Shown in pieces: positions 32,136 to 44,400 of a stretch of DNA of 64,000 nucleotides; the stretch's first letter is position 1, and each line of letters starts with the position of its first letter. Under the pieces are notes generated by a model. The model worked only from the letters and a program-made list of their open reading frames with translations. It was not told the origin of the DNA and did not search any database. This DNA is from Austropuccinia psidii (lineage: Eukaryota > Basidiomycota > Pucciniomycetes > Pucciniales > Sphaerophragmiaceae): assembly GCA_023105745.1 (NCBI GenBank), contig JALGQZ010000004.1, forward strand, positions 63,709,112 through 63,773,111. Reading direction: 5' to 3'. A program made the position numbers and the translations under genes.

Positions 32136-33970
32136 TGTGAGCCTTAGAGGTAATTTCATATACCCAAAAGACCACAAATATAAAAAATAACATATTAATA
32201 TAAATAAAATAAATTTATTTATATTATTAAAATAAAAATCAAAATATAAATATAAAATTATATTAAAAATAAAAATTAATTATAATTTAAAAATAAAAAA
32301 TACATTAAATTTTGTAAATATAAAATTACATTTATACTTGAAAACATTAAGTAAAAATGAAATTTTAACAAAATTGTGAAAAAATAAATAAATTTGGAAA
32401 AAAGTTAAATAAAATTTATTATAACTTTTTATCCAATAAATAAACATATAAAATTTATTTCACCATTGGATTCCTCATAAAAAATCAGGTGGGGTCACCT
32501 CTGAGTGAAATTCTTGTAACTCAACTCTAAATAAGCTTAAATTAAGTTTTTAGTATTTTCAATACAAAAGTTGAAAATCCTCAAAACCTTAATTTAATTC
32601 ACACCACATGTGGTGTTAACCATCAATTTTTATGTTAAAATTGAGGTGTTGTGTTTAGTTTAGAAGTTATGAGGAATTGAAGTATTTTCAATTGAATTCA
32701 ATTGAAATGTCAAAATGTGCGCGTGTATTACATAAGTGAACTTTGATTTACATATGAGGTGTCAATTATTACTGTATTGTACTGTACAATTGAATTGAAT
32801 TACATATGTAAAGTACAAGTATAATACATGATGAGGAATTAAAGGAAAAATAAATTGGAAAGATTAAATTGGGGGGGGAAAAGGAACTCCAGCTCTAAGG
32901 GGGAGCTAGACCCCCAAAATCCTTGCTGACAGGCATGGGATGTCAAAATTCACGCAAAAGTTCATCACTTTTGGCCTGGAATTGAGTTACAGGGTCTGTG
33001 GACTCAATTGATGATGAGGTTTTGATACCAACTGGGGTAGTTTTAGCTGTTGCCAAGAGGGTAAAACTACCCTTAAGATAAAACAATCATAATAAGAACA
33101 GTTTTAACTGGTTTCTACGCCTCTGACACACATTCTGACGTGTTTTTAAGGCTCTAGGCCTGGTATTGCTATAGTAATGGCTGATTTAAGGGTCTAAAAT
33201 GGCTAAAAATGGCTAAAAATGGCTTAAACCAGCCCTTTTTTGGCCTAAAACAGGGTTCAATGATGCCATAATTGGCTTTTCTGTTGTCAGACTGTTTTTC
33301 ACGACTGACAAGAGTAAATTTTACTTTTGGAGTAAGAGAATTTATGGCTATAAAAGAATGTCTTCTTTGCCCCACTTTTCTCTTCATGTTAGAATCTTTT
33401 CCTTTTATTAATTAGTTTAAAACTGTTAAACCAATCAATCAAAGATTCCAACCACCACTTTTAAATCATTTTAATCCTTTTTAACCACGTGAAAAAATCA
33501 TTATAATCATTGTTTGTAACTCTTATAATCATTTTACCCCTGAACCACCCCAAAAGTGAATTAAAGCATCTTTCATCACTGTAAACTTTGTCACTTTGTT
33601 TCCAAATTCACTCTGGTCACTTTTGGGCGTGTTTTCTCTTTAATATTCTTTTTAAAGACTTTGTTCTTTAATTAATTGCTTGCAGTTCTTTGCTCAATTA
33701 ATTCCAATTGAAATTGCTCTTGAAGAAATTTCTTTTGTAGCCTTAAAATATCTCTTGTAGAGTATTTTTTGGATAAATCTTTATTGTTGGTAAAACAATA
33801 AATTTTTATATTATTGTTTTATACTAATGAAGTTATAAACAATAAAATTGGCGTGTTTTCTCTTAAAAATAATATTTCATACTATTTTTAACTGAATTTT
33901 ACCTTATACAAATTTTGAGGACAGGAAAAGTACTTGATTTTTAATCAAAGTTTCATATCCACACCTTACA
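32136..33970 (+). repeat. R3 3' LTR (family III, 1835 bp)
   Basis: It is near-identical to the 5' LTR; differences include the length of a poly-G run near 32871 and a few single-base changes. It is followed by GTCTT, the second copy of the target duplication. Confidence 0.96.
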
Positions 33971-34030
33971 GTCTTCCTGATACTCCAAAATATTTTATTT
34001 ATCTTTTTTTATTTTTTTTTCTGGTGATAT

Positions 34031-35976
34031 TGTGAGCCTTTGAGATATGACCACATATACAAAAAGGCACAAGAAAAACTTTATAATAATTATACTCTTA
34101 ATAATTATCTTAAAACCAGTGAAAATGCCATAAATAGGTATAAAATTTGAATTAACTCAGAATCTAATGAGAAAAATGTAAAGTAAATTACACAATTATA
34201 TTCCTCATGGTAAAATACACATATATCATTTTTATAGCATATTTGTAAAGTCAAGAATTACTGAATACTAAGTAATGATACCCTAAAAAAGACATAAAAT
34301 CTGATTTAACTCGGAAGGCAATGAAACAACATGTAAAATTGATTTCACCATTGGATTACCCATGAAAGACTACACATAAAACAATTGTTTGAAAATTATC
34401 TAAAGTCAGTACTTAAAGAATTAAGCTGAATATATGCCCTTTTTTGGTCAATGCATACATTCATGGGTTTGAGGTGATTTCTCTTGAAATATACATGATA
34501 GAAATTTAAAAAAAAAAACCAAAGTCACACGTAATTACTGTAAAAATACATATATCAACTTTATTTGACAAGCTATAAACAAGGTTATAACTTGTAAGGG
34601 TTTATTGAACAAAATTACTAGAGGTGTTGACCACTTTGTTGTGAAAGCAGTCCAAGCTTACAACAGAGTGGATATTCAGATTCCACTAGTCAATAATTGA
34701 AAAATGATATATTTTTTATCATAATATCCAAGGTAAAACCCCCTGAAATCAAGCTTTCAAGTTTAAAATATTGAATTTTGACAGAAAAGATGAGATACAA
34801 AAAAAATCATCAAATAAAGAGTTTTGATGATGTAACAAAATTCTCTTGGCAGTTTAATAAGAACGTGCCAGGATATCAGAATTAACTCTCTTGATATCTG
34901 TAGGGTGTATAACTTAAAAGCTATTAATGAACAAAGTTTAAGCTTAAAATTGATCATTTATGATCACTCACCGTAATCTTATTTTAAGTTTGACAGTTAT
35001 ATAAGTGATGAAACTGGTGAATACTATTAGATTATGATTAATACTACTAAAATCTACAAATTTTAGGCTTCTTCCAAGCCTATGATGTCATCAAACTTAG
35101 AGTTATAGTGATAACTCTAAATAATGGTGTGATAATGAGATAAGATGGTTTGATAATGACTTAATCATCACTAAGCCTTAAGATACTGATAATTTCCAGT
35201 GGATACCATCAGTACAAATCTACCAGAAGCCTACTGGACTCTAGAAGGAAGGTATTTACTACAAATAGAGCTCTTCTTACTCTATTTTCCCCTCAGAAGC
35301 ATCAAAACAATAGGTAAAATCTTTATTATTTATATATAAATCTTTTATATTATCAAATACCAGAGATAATCTTTATCATAATCGTCAAAATTGAAATGAT
35401 TAATCCAATCATTCATTTGTTTTGTTATAATTCTCTTAACAATCTTATTTCCACATAAAAAACAAGAATATTTGTAATTTCTTTTATTTTTATTTGTAAA
35501 TACAATTCAAATAAGTTGTATTTACATTATTTGGCGTAAACGCTTTCAAAATTACTATATTAAGTGCTAAAAGTAGGTTATTTTCTCTCTATTATTACTA
35601 TTAATAATTCTTTAGTTAATATAAATGGTATTTATCTTGATATATAGCTTTAATATTAGTAATATTAGTGTTATTAATTGTTTTTTATTAATAAAGAACA
35701 ATTTTTTATGCCTTTATTATTTTTTGGTAACAATAATAAAGGGCTTCTAAATATATTAATTATTTGAAATTTAATATATTTATTTATTATTCTTTGATAA
35801 TATAAATTATATTATTATATTTATTTAATAATATAATTATTTTTATGACATAATTGTAATAAATCTTTATTATTATGATTATTTTTATCTTATTTATTTC
35901 ATTTATAAGGACATTCAGAGTACAATAGGTGAAATATTAGTAATTTTTACTTATTGTTTCATAGTCAAACCTTACA
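34031..35976 (+). repeat. R4 5' LTR (family IV, 1946 bp)
   Basis: It runs TGTGAGCCTTTGAGATATG...GTCAAACCTTACA. The TATA-like box is mutated here (ACAAATAGAGCTC near 35260) but intact in the 3' LTR and in the solo copy at 18289. Confidence 0.93.
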
Positions 35977-35996
35977 TTTGGGGGCCTGGGCGTGAT
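35977..35996 (+). other. R4 primer-binding site (putative)
   Basis: TTTGGGGGCCTGGGCGTGAT follows the LTR directly and is closely similar to that of R3. Confidence 0.65.
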
Positions 35997-36470
35997 ATTT
36001 ACTGAAAAAGACCTTTAGAAAGCTTCTAATTGGGTTTTTCTAATAATACATTATAATTATAATCATAAAGCTATATAATAGGCTTATATTCATTAATTTT
36101 AAAAGCTATTGAGGCATTTGGAAAGCAATTGTACTGTCTTACAAATGGTTTTTCACATCCTTACACTTGCAAAAACTTTCTTTGAGTGACTCTAAAGATT
36201 AAAAAAGGTATTTATAAATTAAAAATAATCTTATATTTCAAATTACTTTTATAAAAGAATCATCTTCATTTTTCTTTTATTCTTTAAAAAAATAAAAAAA
36301 ATATTAAAAACCAATGAAAAAAGTTATTTTTATTCATTTTTCTTCATTTCTTTATTCATTTCATTTATTATAAGATATAAAAGCAATTTTTATGTGGAAA
36401 AATTCCATATCTTACCAAAAATAACACCTTCTATATAAAAGACTTATATTTATTTGTCTTTTTAGTTTTT
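35997..36470 (+). other. R4 leader
   Basis: This is AT-rich leader with no gene. At least three ATGs occur (near 36146, 36313 and 36391), unlike the young elements; some sit where a decayed CpG could have made them. Confidence 0.5.
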
Positions 36471-36615
36471 TCAGACAACCCAGAAGGGGACAACCATACC
36501 ACTGTTGAAAGATTGGTGGAAAAAACTTTATCAAGTTCCCCAACACCAATTCTCATTAAGAAGAAGAAAGCTAAGAAATTAGACTTTCCAGTACCCACCA
36601 TTCAGGACTCTGAAG
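36471..36615 (+). CDS. R4 leader exon (accessory N-terminus)
   Basis: Open segment beginning SDNPEGD, matching the SDN start of the R3 exon. It ends at CTGAAG|GTGAGT with one base of a split codon, the same phase as in R2, R3, R5 and R6. The encoded peptide is Lys-rich (KKKKAKKLDF). Confidence 0.45.
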
Positions 36616-36702
36616 GTGAGTAACTCCTTTTTAAATTTGCCATAAAAAGAAATTATTGTCCTGAAATCTTTTTTTTCTTATTTCTTAAATTATGACTACC
36701 AG
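36616..36702 (+). other. R4 predicted intron (87 nt) carrying the gag ATG
   Basis: The donor is GTGAGT and the acceptor ATGACTACCAG; the gag ATG (36692) begins 11 nt before the intron end. Splicing leads into a frame reading EVPNTPSNQMELDSEVE, which matches the SNQMDVD region of the R5 accessory exon 2. Confidence 0.55.
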
Positions 36703-39423
36703 AAGAGGTTCCCAATACTCCATCCAATCAGATGGAGCTGGACTCAGAGGTAGAATTGATCCTCAAAAGGGAAAAGGGCAAAATCCCCAGTGGAACAGAA
36801 TCCACACAAGGAAGTGCCTTATCCCAAAGGCAAGTTCCAGAAATTCCCATAATATCTGAACCAGAGTTACAACTAAGTATTAGTGACTCAAACAGATATA
36901 AGTCAAGTTTATTGGGCTCAAATAGACATTTAAATGATCCAGTACAAGCAGTACTACATGGCTTACAAAGACAAGGATTGGGAAATGTTGCCACAAATCC
37001 ACTAAGGAGTGATGAACTCCTGGCACATCCTCAAAAAATTCCTCAAAGAGGAGGAAATAGTAAGATCCTCCAATGGATGGAATCCAATATCATCCAAACC
37101 TCAAATCAAAAATATCAAGGAATACCATGCCAAAAGGAGGGAGGTAGCCAAGGAAGAAGCCCCAGTAGCTTCTACCAGCAAGCACCAAGCCAACCCACTT
37201 CTCCAAAAAGGGAAGAAGAACAAGAAAAAGAACTGGAGAAAACAATATTCCCCAAGCTACAGGATTTCAAAAATCCAAAAAGATACCATGGACAATTTTT
37301 TCAACATGGCCAGAAACTTGATGAAATTCAAGGAAAAGGAGGAACAAAGAATGAGACAACCTCTTTTCCCAAAGAAATAACTTTGTCTCCAGATGTTCTA
37401 AATACTTTAACAGAAATTAAAAATAGTATTTTACCGCTTAAAGAAATTAAACACAGTTTATTATCTTTACAAGAAATATATAATAATTTATCATCTTTAA
37501 CAAAAATTGCTGTACAAAATAAAAAAGAAATTGATAACATTAAATTTATTGCTGAAAATATTGAACAAAAGTTTTAATTGACAATACTCAAAAATTACTA
37601 CAAGGATAACAGGAATTGTATAAATATATAAAAGATATCAAAGATAAAGCTTTGACAATCAAGTATGACATGAGTATTGATAATATTACAGAAAAGTTAA
37701 AAAAATTAAGTATCTCTGTAGAAAAATTTGAGGAAAAGACTTCATCACACCAAAAATTACTTCTAGACCATGTGGAAAAAAGTGATGAAGCAAGAATGAA
37801 TTGGAAAGATGACATTAAAAGTGAAATAAGGCTTATTACTGAAAAAATTGCTATAATAAATGAGGCTAACTTAAATATGCCAAAGTTATCAACCCCATTT
37901 TCTCACATAAGAAGTCCTGTTAAGCCAAAAGAGGAAATAAGAAATCCATTAATAACAGACTTGGGTCATCAAGACAATAACCAAGTCTTAATTAAGGAAG
38001 CACCTCAATTAAAAGAATGGCCAACATACACAGGAGAAGGTGGATATGATCATATGTCATTTATTAAAGCAATTGACATGTTACAAGAATATTATGCCAT
38101 ACCAGATTAATTGATAACTGCCAGATTACACTCACTATTTGAGAAATCTGAAAAAGGAGGGAATTATGGCATAAGGCAAACAAATGGCAAAAATACCTGG
38201 TCTTGGTGGAAACAAGAAATAGTAACCAAATGGGCTAATGATTCCTGGAGGTAAAAAATAGAGAATGCATTTGAAAATTCCTTCTTTGACCCAGACAAGG
38301 ATAAACCTTTGACTTGGTTATTAAAACAAGTTGAAATATCAAATGCACTGTACCCAGAAATGTCACAAAAGATGGTACACATGAAAATACTTAAGAAATT
38401 TGGAAGAGAATTAGAGCATGCCCTGAGAAGCAGGTGTATAGAACCATGCTCCACAGAAGATTATATCAATGCACTAGAAGACATGGTGACAATGACAAAA
38501 ATTGGAAGAACTTGGAAAAAATTGGACATTAAAAGTTCAAATAAACAATTTATCAAGAAAGATAAACCAAGAGAACCTTTCAAGCCCAATACATCCAACA
38601 GTAGTTATTAAAGAAAGTTCCACAAATGTGGAGGTATTGGACACTTAGCCAATAATTGCCTTAAAAAAGCAAAAATCAATTAAATTCTGGAAACAGAGGA
38701 CCACAATGATAAAGAAGAAGAATCTGACTCTGAAAAGGACACTGAAGAATTAGAAACTTCTGAAAGTGATGAAATTAATATAATTCATTCATGAATTAAT
38801 AATACTTATTTAATATATGAATTAATGGATGTCAATTCAAACTTACCACAAGCTATAACATCTGACACAAGCCTGAAAAACATACAAGATGCCAAATTGT
38901 ATAGAACCAAACCAGAAAAATGGATGGGATATACAGCTGGAAAATCAAGTATAAGTATTTGCATGGTGGAAAACCAAGAGACAAAGTCAAACTTAGATAC
39001 AGGAGCATATTGTACCTGTGTTGGTAAGAGTTATTTAAAAACAATTGTACCAGAGTGGGAAGAAAAACTTCTATCAATACAAGGAGTCAAATTTAGTAGT
39101 GCAAGTGAAAGCATGAAGCCCCTTAGAATAATTGACTTAACACTAATTTTTTCTCATCCTTAACAATTTATCAGATTGAAAGTAGCATTTGTTGTAATGG
39201 ACAATTGCACTAGTAACCATTTTATACTTGGAAATGACTACTTGTCAATTTATGGCATAGATATCTCTAACCAAAAAGATAGATATTTTACCATAGGAGA
39301 CAATAAAAGACAAAAATTTGGCTTCTTCAATAACAAAAACCAGATTACAGATATTGGGAATGAAGAAAAAAGCCCAGAAAAATATTTTTTATAGCTGAAC
39401 AACTTAAAGAGGCAGAATTCAAT
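36692..39423 (+). pseudogene. gag: R4 gag-protease remnant with overlapping accessory remnant
   Basis: The ATG at 36692 begins MTTRRGSQYSIQSDGAG, like the [16 protein letters not shown] of R5, but frameshifts follow. Open pieces are 36732-37577 (accessory frame first, gag later), 37616-38110 (gag with KEWPTYTGEGGYDHMSF), 38309-38611 (capsid end), a nucleocapsid region near 38610-38660 in which the first Cys of the knuckle is Phe (FHKCGGIGHLANNC), and 38825-39394 (protease with intact DTG: NLDTGAYCTCVG). An accessory-frame piece at 37009-37380 keeps GWNPI and the tail YRISKIQKDTMDNFFNMAR. R5 inserted after 39423 in the protease-reverse transcriptase linker. Confidence 0.85.
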
Positions 39424-41343
39424 TGTAAGATGTGACTATGAAACTGATGATAATATTACTATTAATCAACAGTACTATGTCTGTTCTTATGAAATATAAT
39501 AATAAAAATTATTATAACCACAATTAAATAATTATGAAATTATTTCTTTCACGTGTTATACACTACTAGTGATTATAACAGTGAGCAGTAATTGTCTACA
39601 AGAATCAATTACAAGAAGAATTTAATAATAAAAACTTCTTTTATTAAAATAATAAAATTATTTTAATATATAATTATCTTTTACAAGAATAATTATAAAG
39701 ATAATTCTTGAAGAAAACTATTACTAGAGAAAAACTTTAAGAATTAAAGATAAAAGACTCACTAATACTCCAAAGAACTTATTGATAATAAAAGTAGAGA
39801 AATTTGACGTGGAATTGTGGATTTAAGGGATCAAAATGATTTATAACAGTATTACAACAATATATAGTTGGATTCTATGATTTCACGTCTTTCTGATTGA
39901 TTCTGAAAGAATTGAAACACTTAAGAATAGTTGAACTAATACTTACTTGTTGGTAATAAAGATTTAATAAATTGATAAGATGATGATGCGGAAAAAACAG
40001 CAAGAAGAGGCTTCTTTTAAGTCAAAAACAGCTCACAGAGGCGTGTCATGGAGCAAACTGAAAAACCAGTGAGTGAGAAAACAATAAACCTTTTTGGATT
40101 ATTGATTACATCATCTGTTGTCATGTAAGATTATCATAATTACTTAATTGATGCTTTTACGTGACTACCAACCCCAATATGGTTAAGAATAAAAGGAGTA
40201 ACACTTGTAAATCTTCTTTTATTCTAAAATAATCATTGATTTCTCAAAGTTATCAATGTTATTGCCAATTTCATCACAGGTTGTAATTACTGTGAATTTT
40301 TGAAGATTCAGTGTTTCACGTAGAATATCCAAAAATGGACTGTAAGTAAAACTTTTAATTTTACTAGTAAAACTGTAATTCTTTTTGGTTGTACCATAGA
40401 TAATACAGTTCTCCTTTAGTCCTGAAAGTTTCAGAAAGATTCATTAAGAATTGTATTTTTAATGAATTTTTGAAGGTTTTACCTCATTTCTACGTAGAAT
40501 TGCAAATAGCAGTGTTTTGCTGGTTGCTATGAGGTAAATCAATGAATATGGGTCCCAAAAGGGTTTTAATTACTCTTTTGGGGTTTATCCATGGAAAGTC
40601 ATTAGTAATTGACATGGTTACAGGAGTGTAAGTAGCTCATTACCTCCTTGGCACGTCAAAATAGCAGGTTATTTGCTATTTTCTGATGTTTTACAGTAGT
40701 TGTAACTTGGTAACCAAGTTCCCAAAGAGTTTTAGTTTACCAATTGGGCCAAGATGAGCCATGGATCCATTCTCTGGAGCTATCCACGCCTCTGAGGCCT
40801 CAGAAGTTGGGTACCCTGGCTCTCTTTGATGTCTTTTGTCCCCCTTGCCTATTTTTTACGTCAAAATAGTAATTTAAGCTTAAAGTGAGATATCCACTAT
40901 GGGTGTACCAAAAGTCCATGTAAGAATACCATGATATTAAGTGCTCAAAACATGCATAACACTATTCTTAGTGTATATGTAACATGGGATTTCTCACTTT
41001 CCCATTATTTTGGCTAAAAATCAAGAAAAACAAAAATTTTCACGGATCTTTTATGTGGTATTAATGATGTGGTATTGAAGTATTTTCCATTTTACCACCT
41101 CAAATACTTAAATTGAGCTTATTCACTCTATGGAGCTACCCTAGGTGAATTTTTGTGTAGAATCCAAATCTGGTCTTAAATCCATGGATTTACTTACTCA
41201 ATAAAAAGTTATTCATCTTTTCTGAAATTGAAAATGATGAATTTTGGATATATGCATGACTTATGAGTTTTGCATAATTCAAAATTTCTTTTTAAGATAA
41301 TTGTGGCCTATTTGGGTATGTAAAATATACCTCAAGGCTCACA
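39424..41343 (-). repeat. R5 3' LTR (family II, 1920 bp)
   Basis: On the plus strand it runs TGTAAGATGTGACTATG...CAAGGCTCACA. It differs from the 5' LTR at about four positions (near 39911, 40026, 40699 and 40769). Confidence 0.96.
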
Positions 41344-41355
41344 TTCCCTCCCACC
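41344..41355 (-). other. R5 polypurine tract
   Basis: On the minus strand GGTGGGAGGGAA adjoins the 3' LTR; it is identical to R2. Confidence 0.85.
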
Positions 41356-41485
41356 AAAAAATAAAATTGTACTACAATTTTATTAGTGATAAAAAGAATA
41401 AGGCCCCAAAAGGGGGTTAATGTCCACTGTCCAACCTCTTCACATTACTCAGATCAAGTAATTTAAAGTACATTTATAGACATAT

Positions 41486-44400
41486 TCAGGCTTGTGGCCT
41501 TCTTTCATGTCTAAATCTTCTTAAGAGTTTATCTGAGTCAGGTATTTCTGATTCTGCCATTCATTCATCTTCATGTACTGGATTTCTATATCTGACAAGA
41601 TATTCTCTTTGATTTTTACCCCTAAGTCTCCTTTCTTTAATGACTTTCTTTATCTTTCTGTCTTCATTCTGTTCCACAGGGGGCACAGTTAAAGGAGTTG
41701 GGTTCCTTAAAGGAAACAATTCTTTGTCAGCTGGTTGATAAGGTTTTATCAGGCTGACTGGAAAGGTGGGGTGTTTATTTTCTAATTCACCACTTAATCC
41801 CACTTGAACTGCATTGGTTCCATGTAAGGCAACAATAACAAAAGGTCCTACATAAGAATCTTTAAGTTTCTTTGGGCCTTTGATATTATTAAAATTCAAG
41901 GTTGAAACTAGAACTAAGTCCCCTACTTTGAAGTCTGGTACTTTATGACTCTTGTCCCACTTCTGTTTTGCATAATCAAAAGCATCATCCATACTTTGTT
42001 TTGCATGGTGTTTTACTTTATCAAGCATTAATTTGAAGCTGGAAGCTGTAGGATGAATGTCAATCAAGTCTTTCCTCAGTGTGTCTGCTGGGAGTCTTGG
42101 ATTCCATCCTTTTTCTAACATAGCAGGAGTTTGTCCTGTGGAAGAATGGACTGATGTCTTGTATGCCAATTCTAATGCAGGTATCAGAGTGCACCAGTCA
42201 TGGGTAAAGCCATCTGAGTCTTTAAATTCTAATCCATAAGCACAAAATCTCCTGATCATGTCTTCTAAAGTTTGAATCATCCTCTCTGCTAGCCCATCTG
42301 TTTGAGGGTGATATGCTGTAGAGAATGATAACTTAGTCCCAAACAATCTATGAAGATTGGTCCAAAGTGCAGATGTGAACTTGGGGTCTCTGTCACTTAT
42401 GATATTCTTAAATAACCCTGTATGAGAAATAACTCTACTCCATAAAAGAAGAGCTGTATCCATAGCAGTGTCATCTTTATGACATGGTAAGAATATGGGA
42501 GTTTTGCTATATCTGTCTACAATGACTAAACAAGCATTATAACTTTTGTCACCACTTGGAGGAAGTGCTGTGACCCAATCCATGTGAACAACTTCCCAAG
42601 GGGATTTTGGTTCTTGAATATGGATCATTAATCCAAATTTCTTGCCTGTACTCCTGTTTGCTTTTTGGCATCTATCACAGGTATGGCAATATTCAATGGT
42701 TTCTTTTCTCCAAGATGGCCACCATGCACAGTTCTTCACCTTTTCAAGTGTTCTGTCTTCTGATAGGTGTCCAGAGTAAATGCTATCATGGCATTCATGA
42801 AGAATGGTATTGATGAGCAATCTACTACACAATGTCATCACACAAGAATGTTTTGTTCTATGGTAAATAATCCCATCAAACAAGTGAAATCTTCCTTCAG
42901 AATAGGAATTTTTCCAAACTTCATCTAGTGTATTAACCAAAGATGTGTCTTTGCAGTCTTTATCCAATAAAGAAGTCAAGATATGGCAATTCTTGTCTTG
43001 TTTATAAGACTCTCTGACCTCTTCAAAGAATTCAGTCCCAATATCAGTTATGTTAATCCCTTCAATTGGAATCTGTGGTTCAGCTTCCAAAGGTACATAA
43101 GCTGGGTTATCAGGAGTGTTGGCTAAAGCCCATCTACTAAGTCCATCAGCATTTTTGTGAATGTTTCCTGCTTTATGAACTATAGTCATGTTTCCTCTAT
43201 ATTCTTGAATGGCTATTTGCCATCTCAACATATGTCTGTTGGGAGTTTTCATGTTAAGAAGTGATTTCACGGCATTACAGTCAGTTATCACTTCAAAAAC
43301 ACTGCCATCAAGGTAATAGTGTAATTTCTCAAGTGCCCATACCAAACATAAGCACTCCATTTGGCTTGCACCATATCTGGCTTCTGTTGGTTTGATTTGT
43401 CTTGAGATATAACAAACTGGTCCTTCTGTAGGTTTGTCATCAATAATTTGGACTTGGTGTAGGGCTGCCCCTAATCCATCCCCACATGCATCAATGTACA
43501 ATTTAAAAGGAATATTCCAGTCAGGCATGAGGAGTAAAGGTGCTTCTGTAAGGGCTTTCTTTATCTTCTCATAAGCTTTAATTCTTTCCTGTGTCATTTC
43601 AAATACAGTCTGTTGATCACAGATTCTATAAAGTGACTTGGCTAGAATTGCAAAATCTTTCAAGTGTTGCCTATAGTAACTAGCAAATCCAAGAAAAGAC
43701 ATCATTTCTTTTTTATTCTGGGGTATTGGCTTAAGTAACACTGCTGCTACTTTATTCTTGTCAATACCCAAGCTCAAACCAGAAACAACATGTCCTAATG
43801 CTTTGAGTTCTTCAAAACCAAAATTGCATTTCTTAAGTGAAATTTTCATGTTCACTTCTGCAACTTTATGAAGTACTCTTGCAAGTCTTTCAAGGTGCAA
43901 AGACCATGAGTCAGAACATATAATAATATCATCAATATAAATGATAAGCCATCCTTCAGACAATTCTGTGGGGAAGATGGTATTCATCATTCTTTGATAA
44001 TGAGATGGAGCATTTTTAATGCCAAATGGCATTCTAAGATACTCATAAATACCACAGTGAGTGATAATTCTAAGTAATTTCCTAGCTTTAGGCGTCAAAA
44101 CATTTTGATGGAAGCCTTTTAATGCATCCATTGATGTTATATACTTGGCTTTAGACAATTGAGTCAAGGTTTCTTGGATCCTAGGGATTGGATACCTATC
44201 TGGAACTGTGTAGGTATTCAAAGCTCTAAAATCTCCAACCATTCTTGACTTATCATTATGCCATGCAATAATAACAGGTGTTGTCACTTCAACTTCCTCA
44301 TTATGGCCTACTTTCCTTAGCACACCAAGTTGGATCAACTCTTGGATATGTTTTTCCAAGGCCTCTCTAGCTCTGGGACTGGCTGGATAAGCTGGTCTTC

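Larger units (their letters stand above)
23877..33970 (+). mobile_element. R3: young, nearly complete Ty3-type chromovirus (family III)
   Basis: It has complete LTRs (23877-25712 and 32136-33970), a primer-binding site, leader, gag-pro, pol and a polypurine tract, and is flanked by a perfect 5-bp target duplication GTCTT (23872-23876 and 33971-33975). By eye the LTRs differ at roughly a dozen positions in about 1835 bp, so insertion was recent. Two lesions stand out: an in-frame TAG between protease and reverse transcriptase, and DPG in place of DTG/DSG at the protease active site. R6 and the solo LTR at 10907 are the same family. Confidence 0.97.

Noticed and set aside
39340..39400. The R4 stop near the protease-reverse transcriptase junction as a homologue of the R3 TAG
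   Set aside because: In R4 the stop comes from extra T bases in a T run that shift the frame, so it is not the same site and does not support conserved readthrough.
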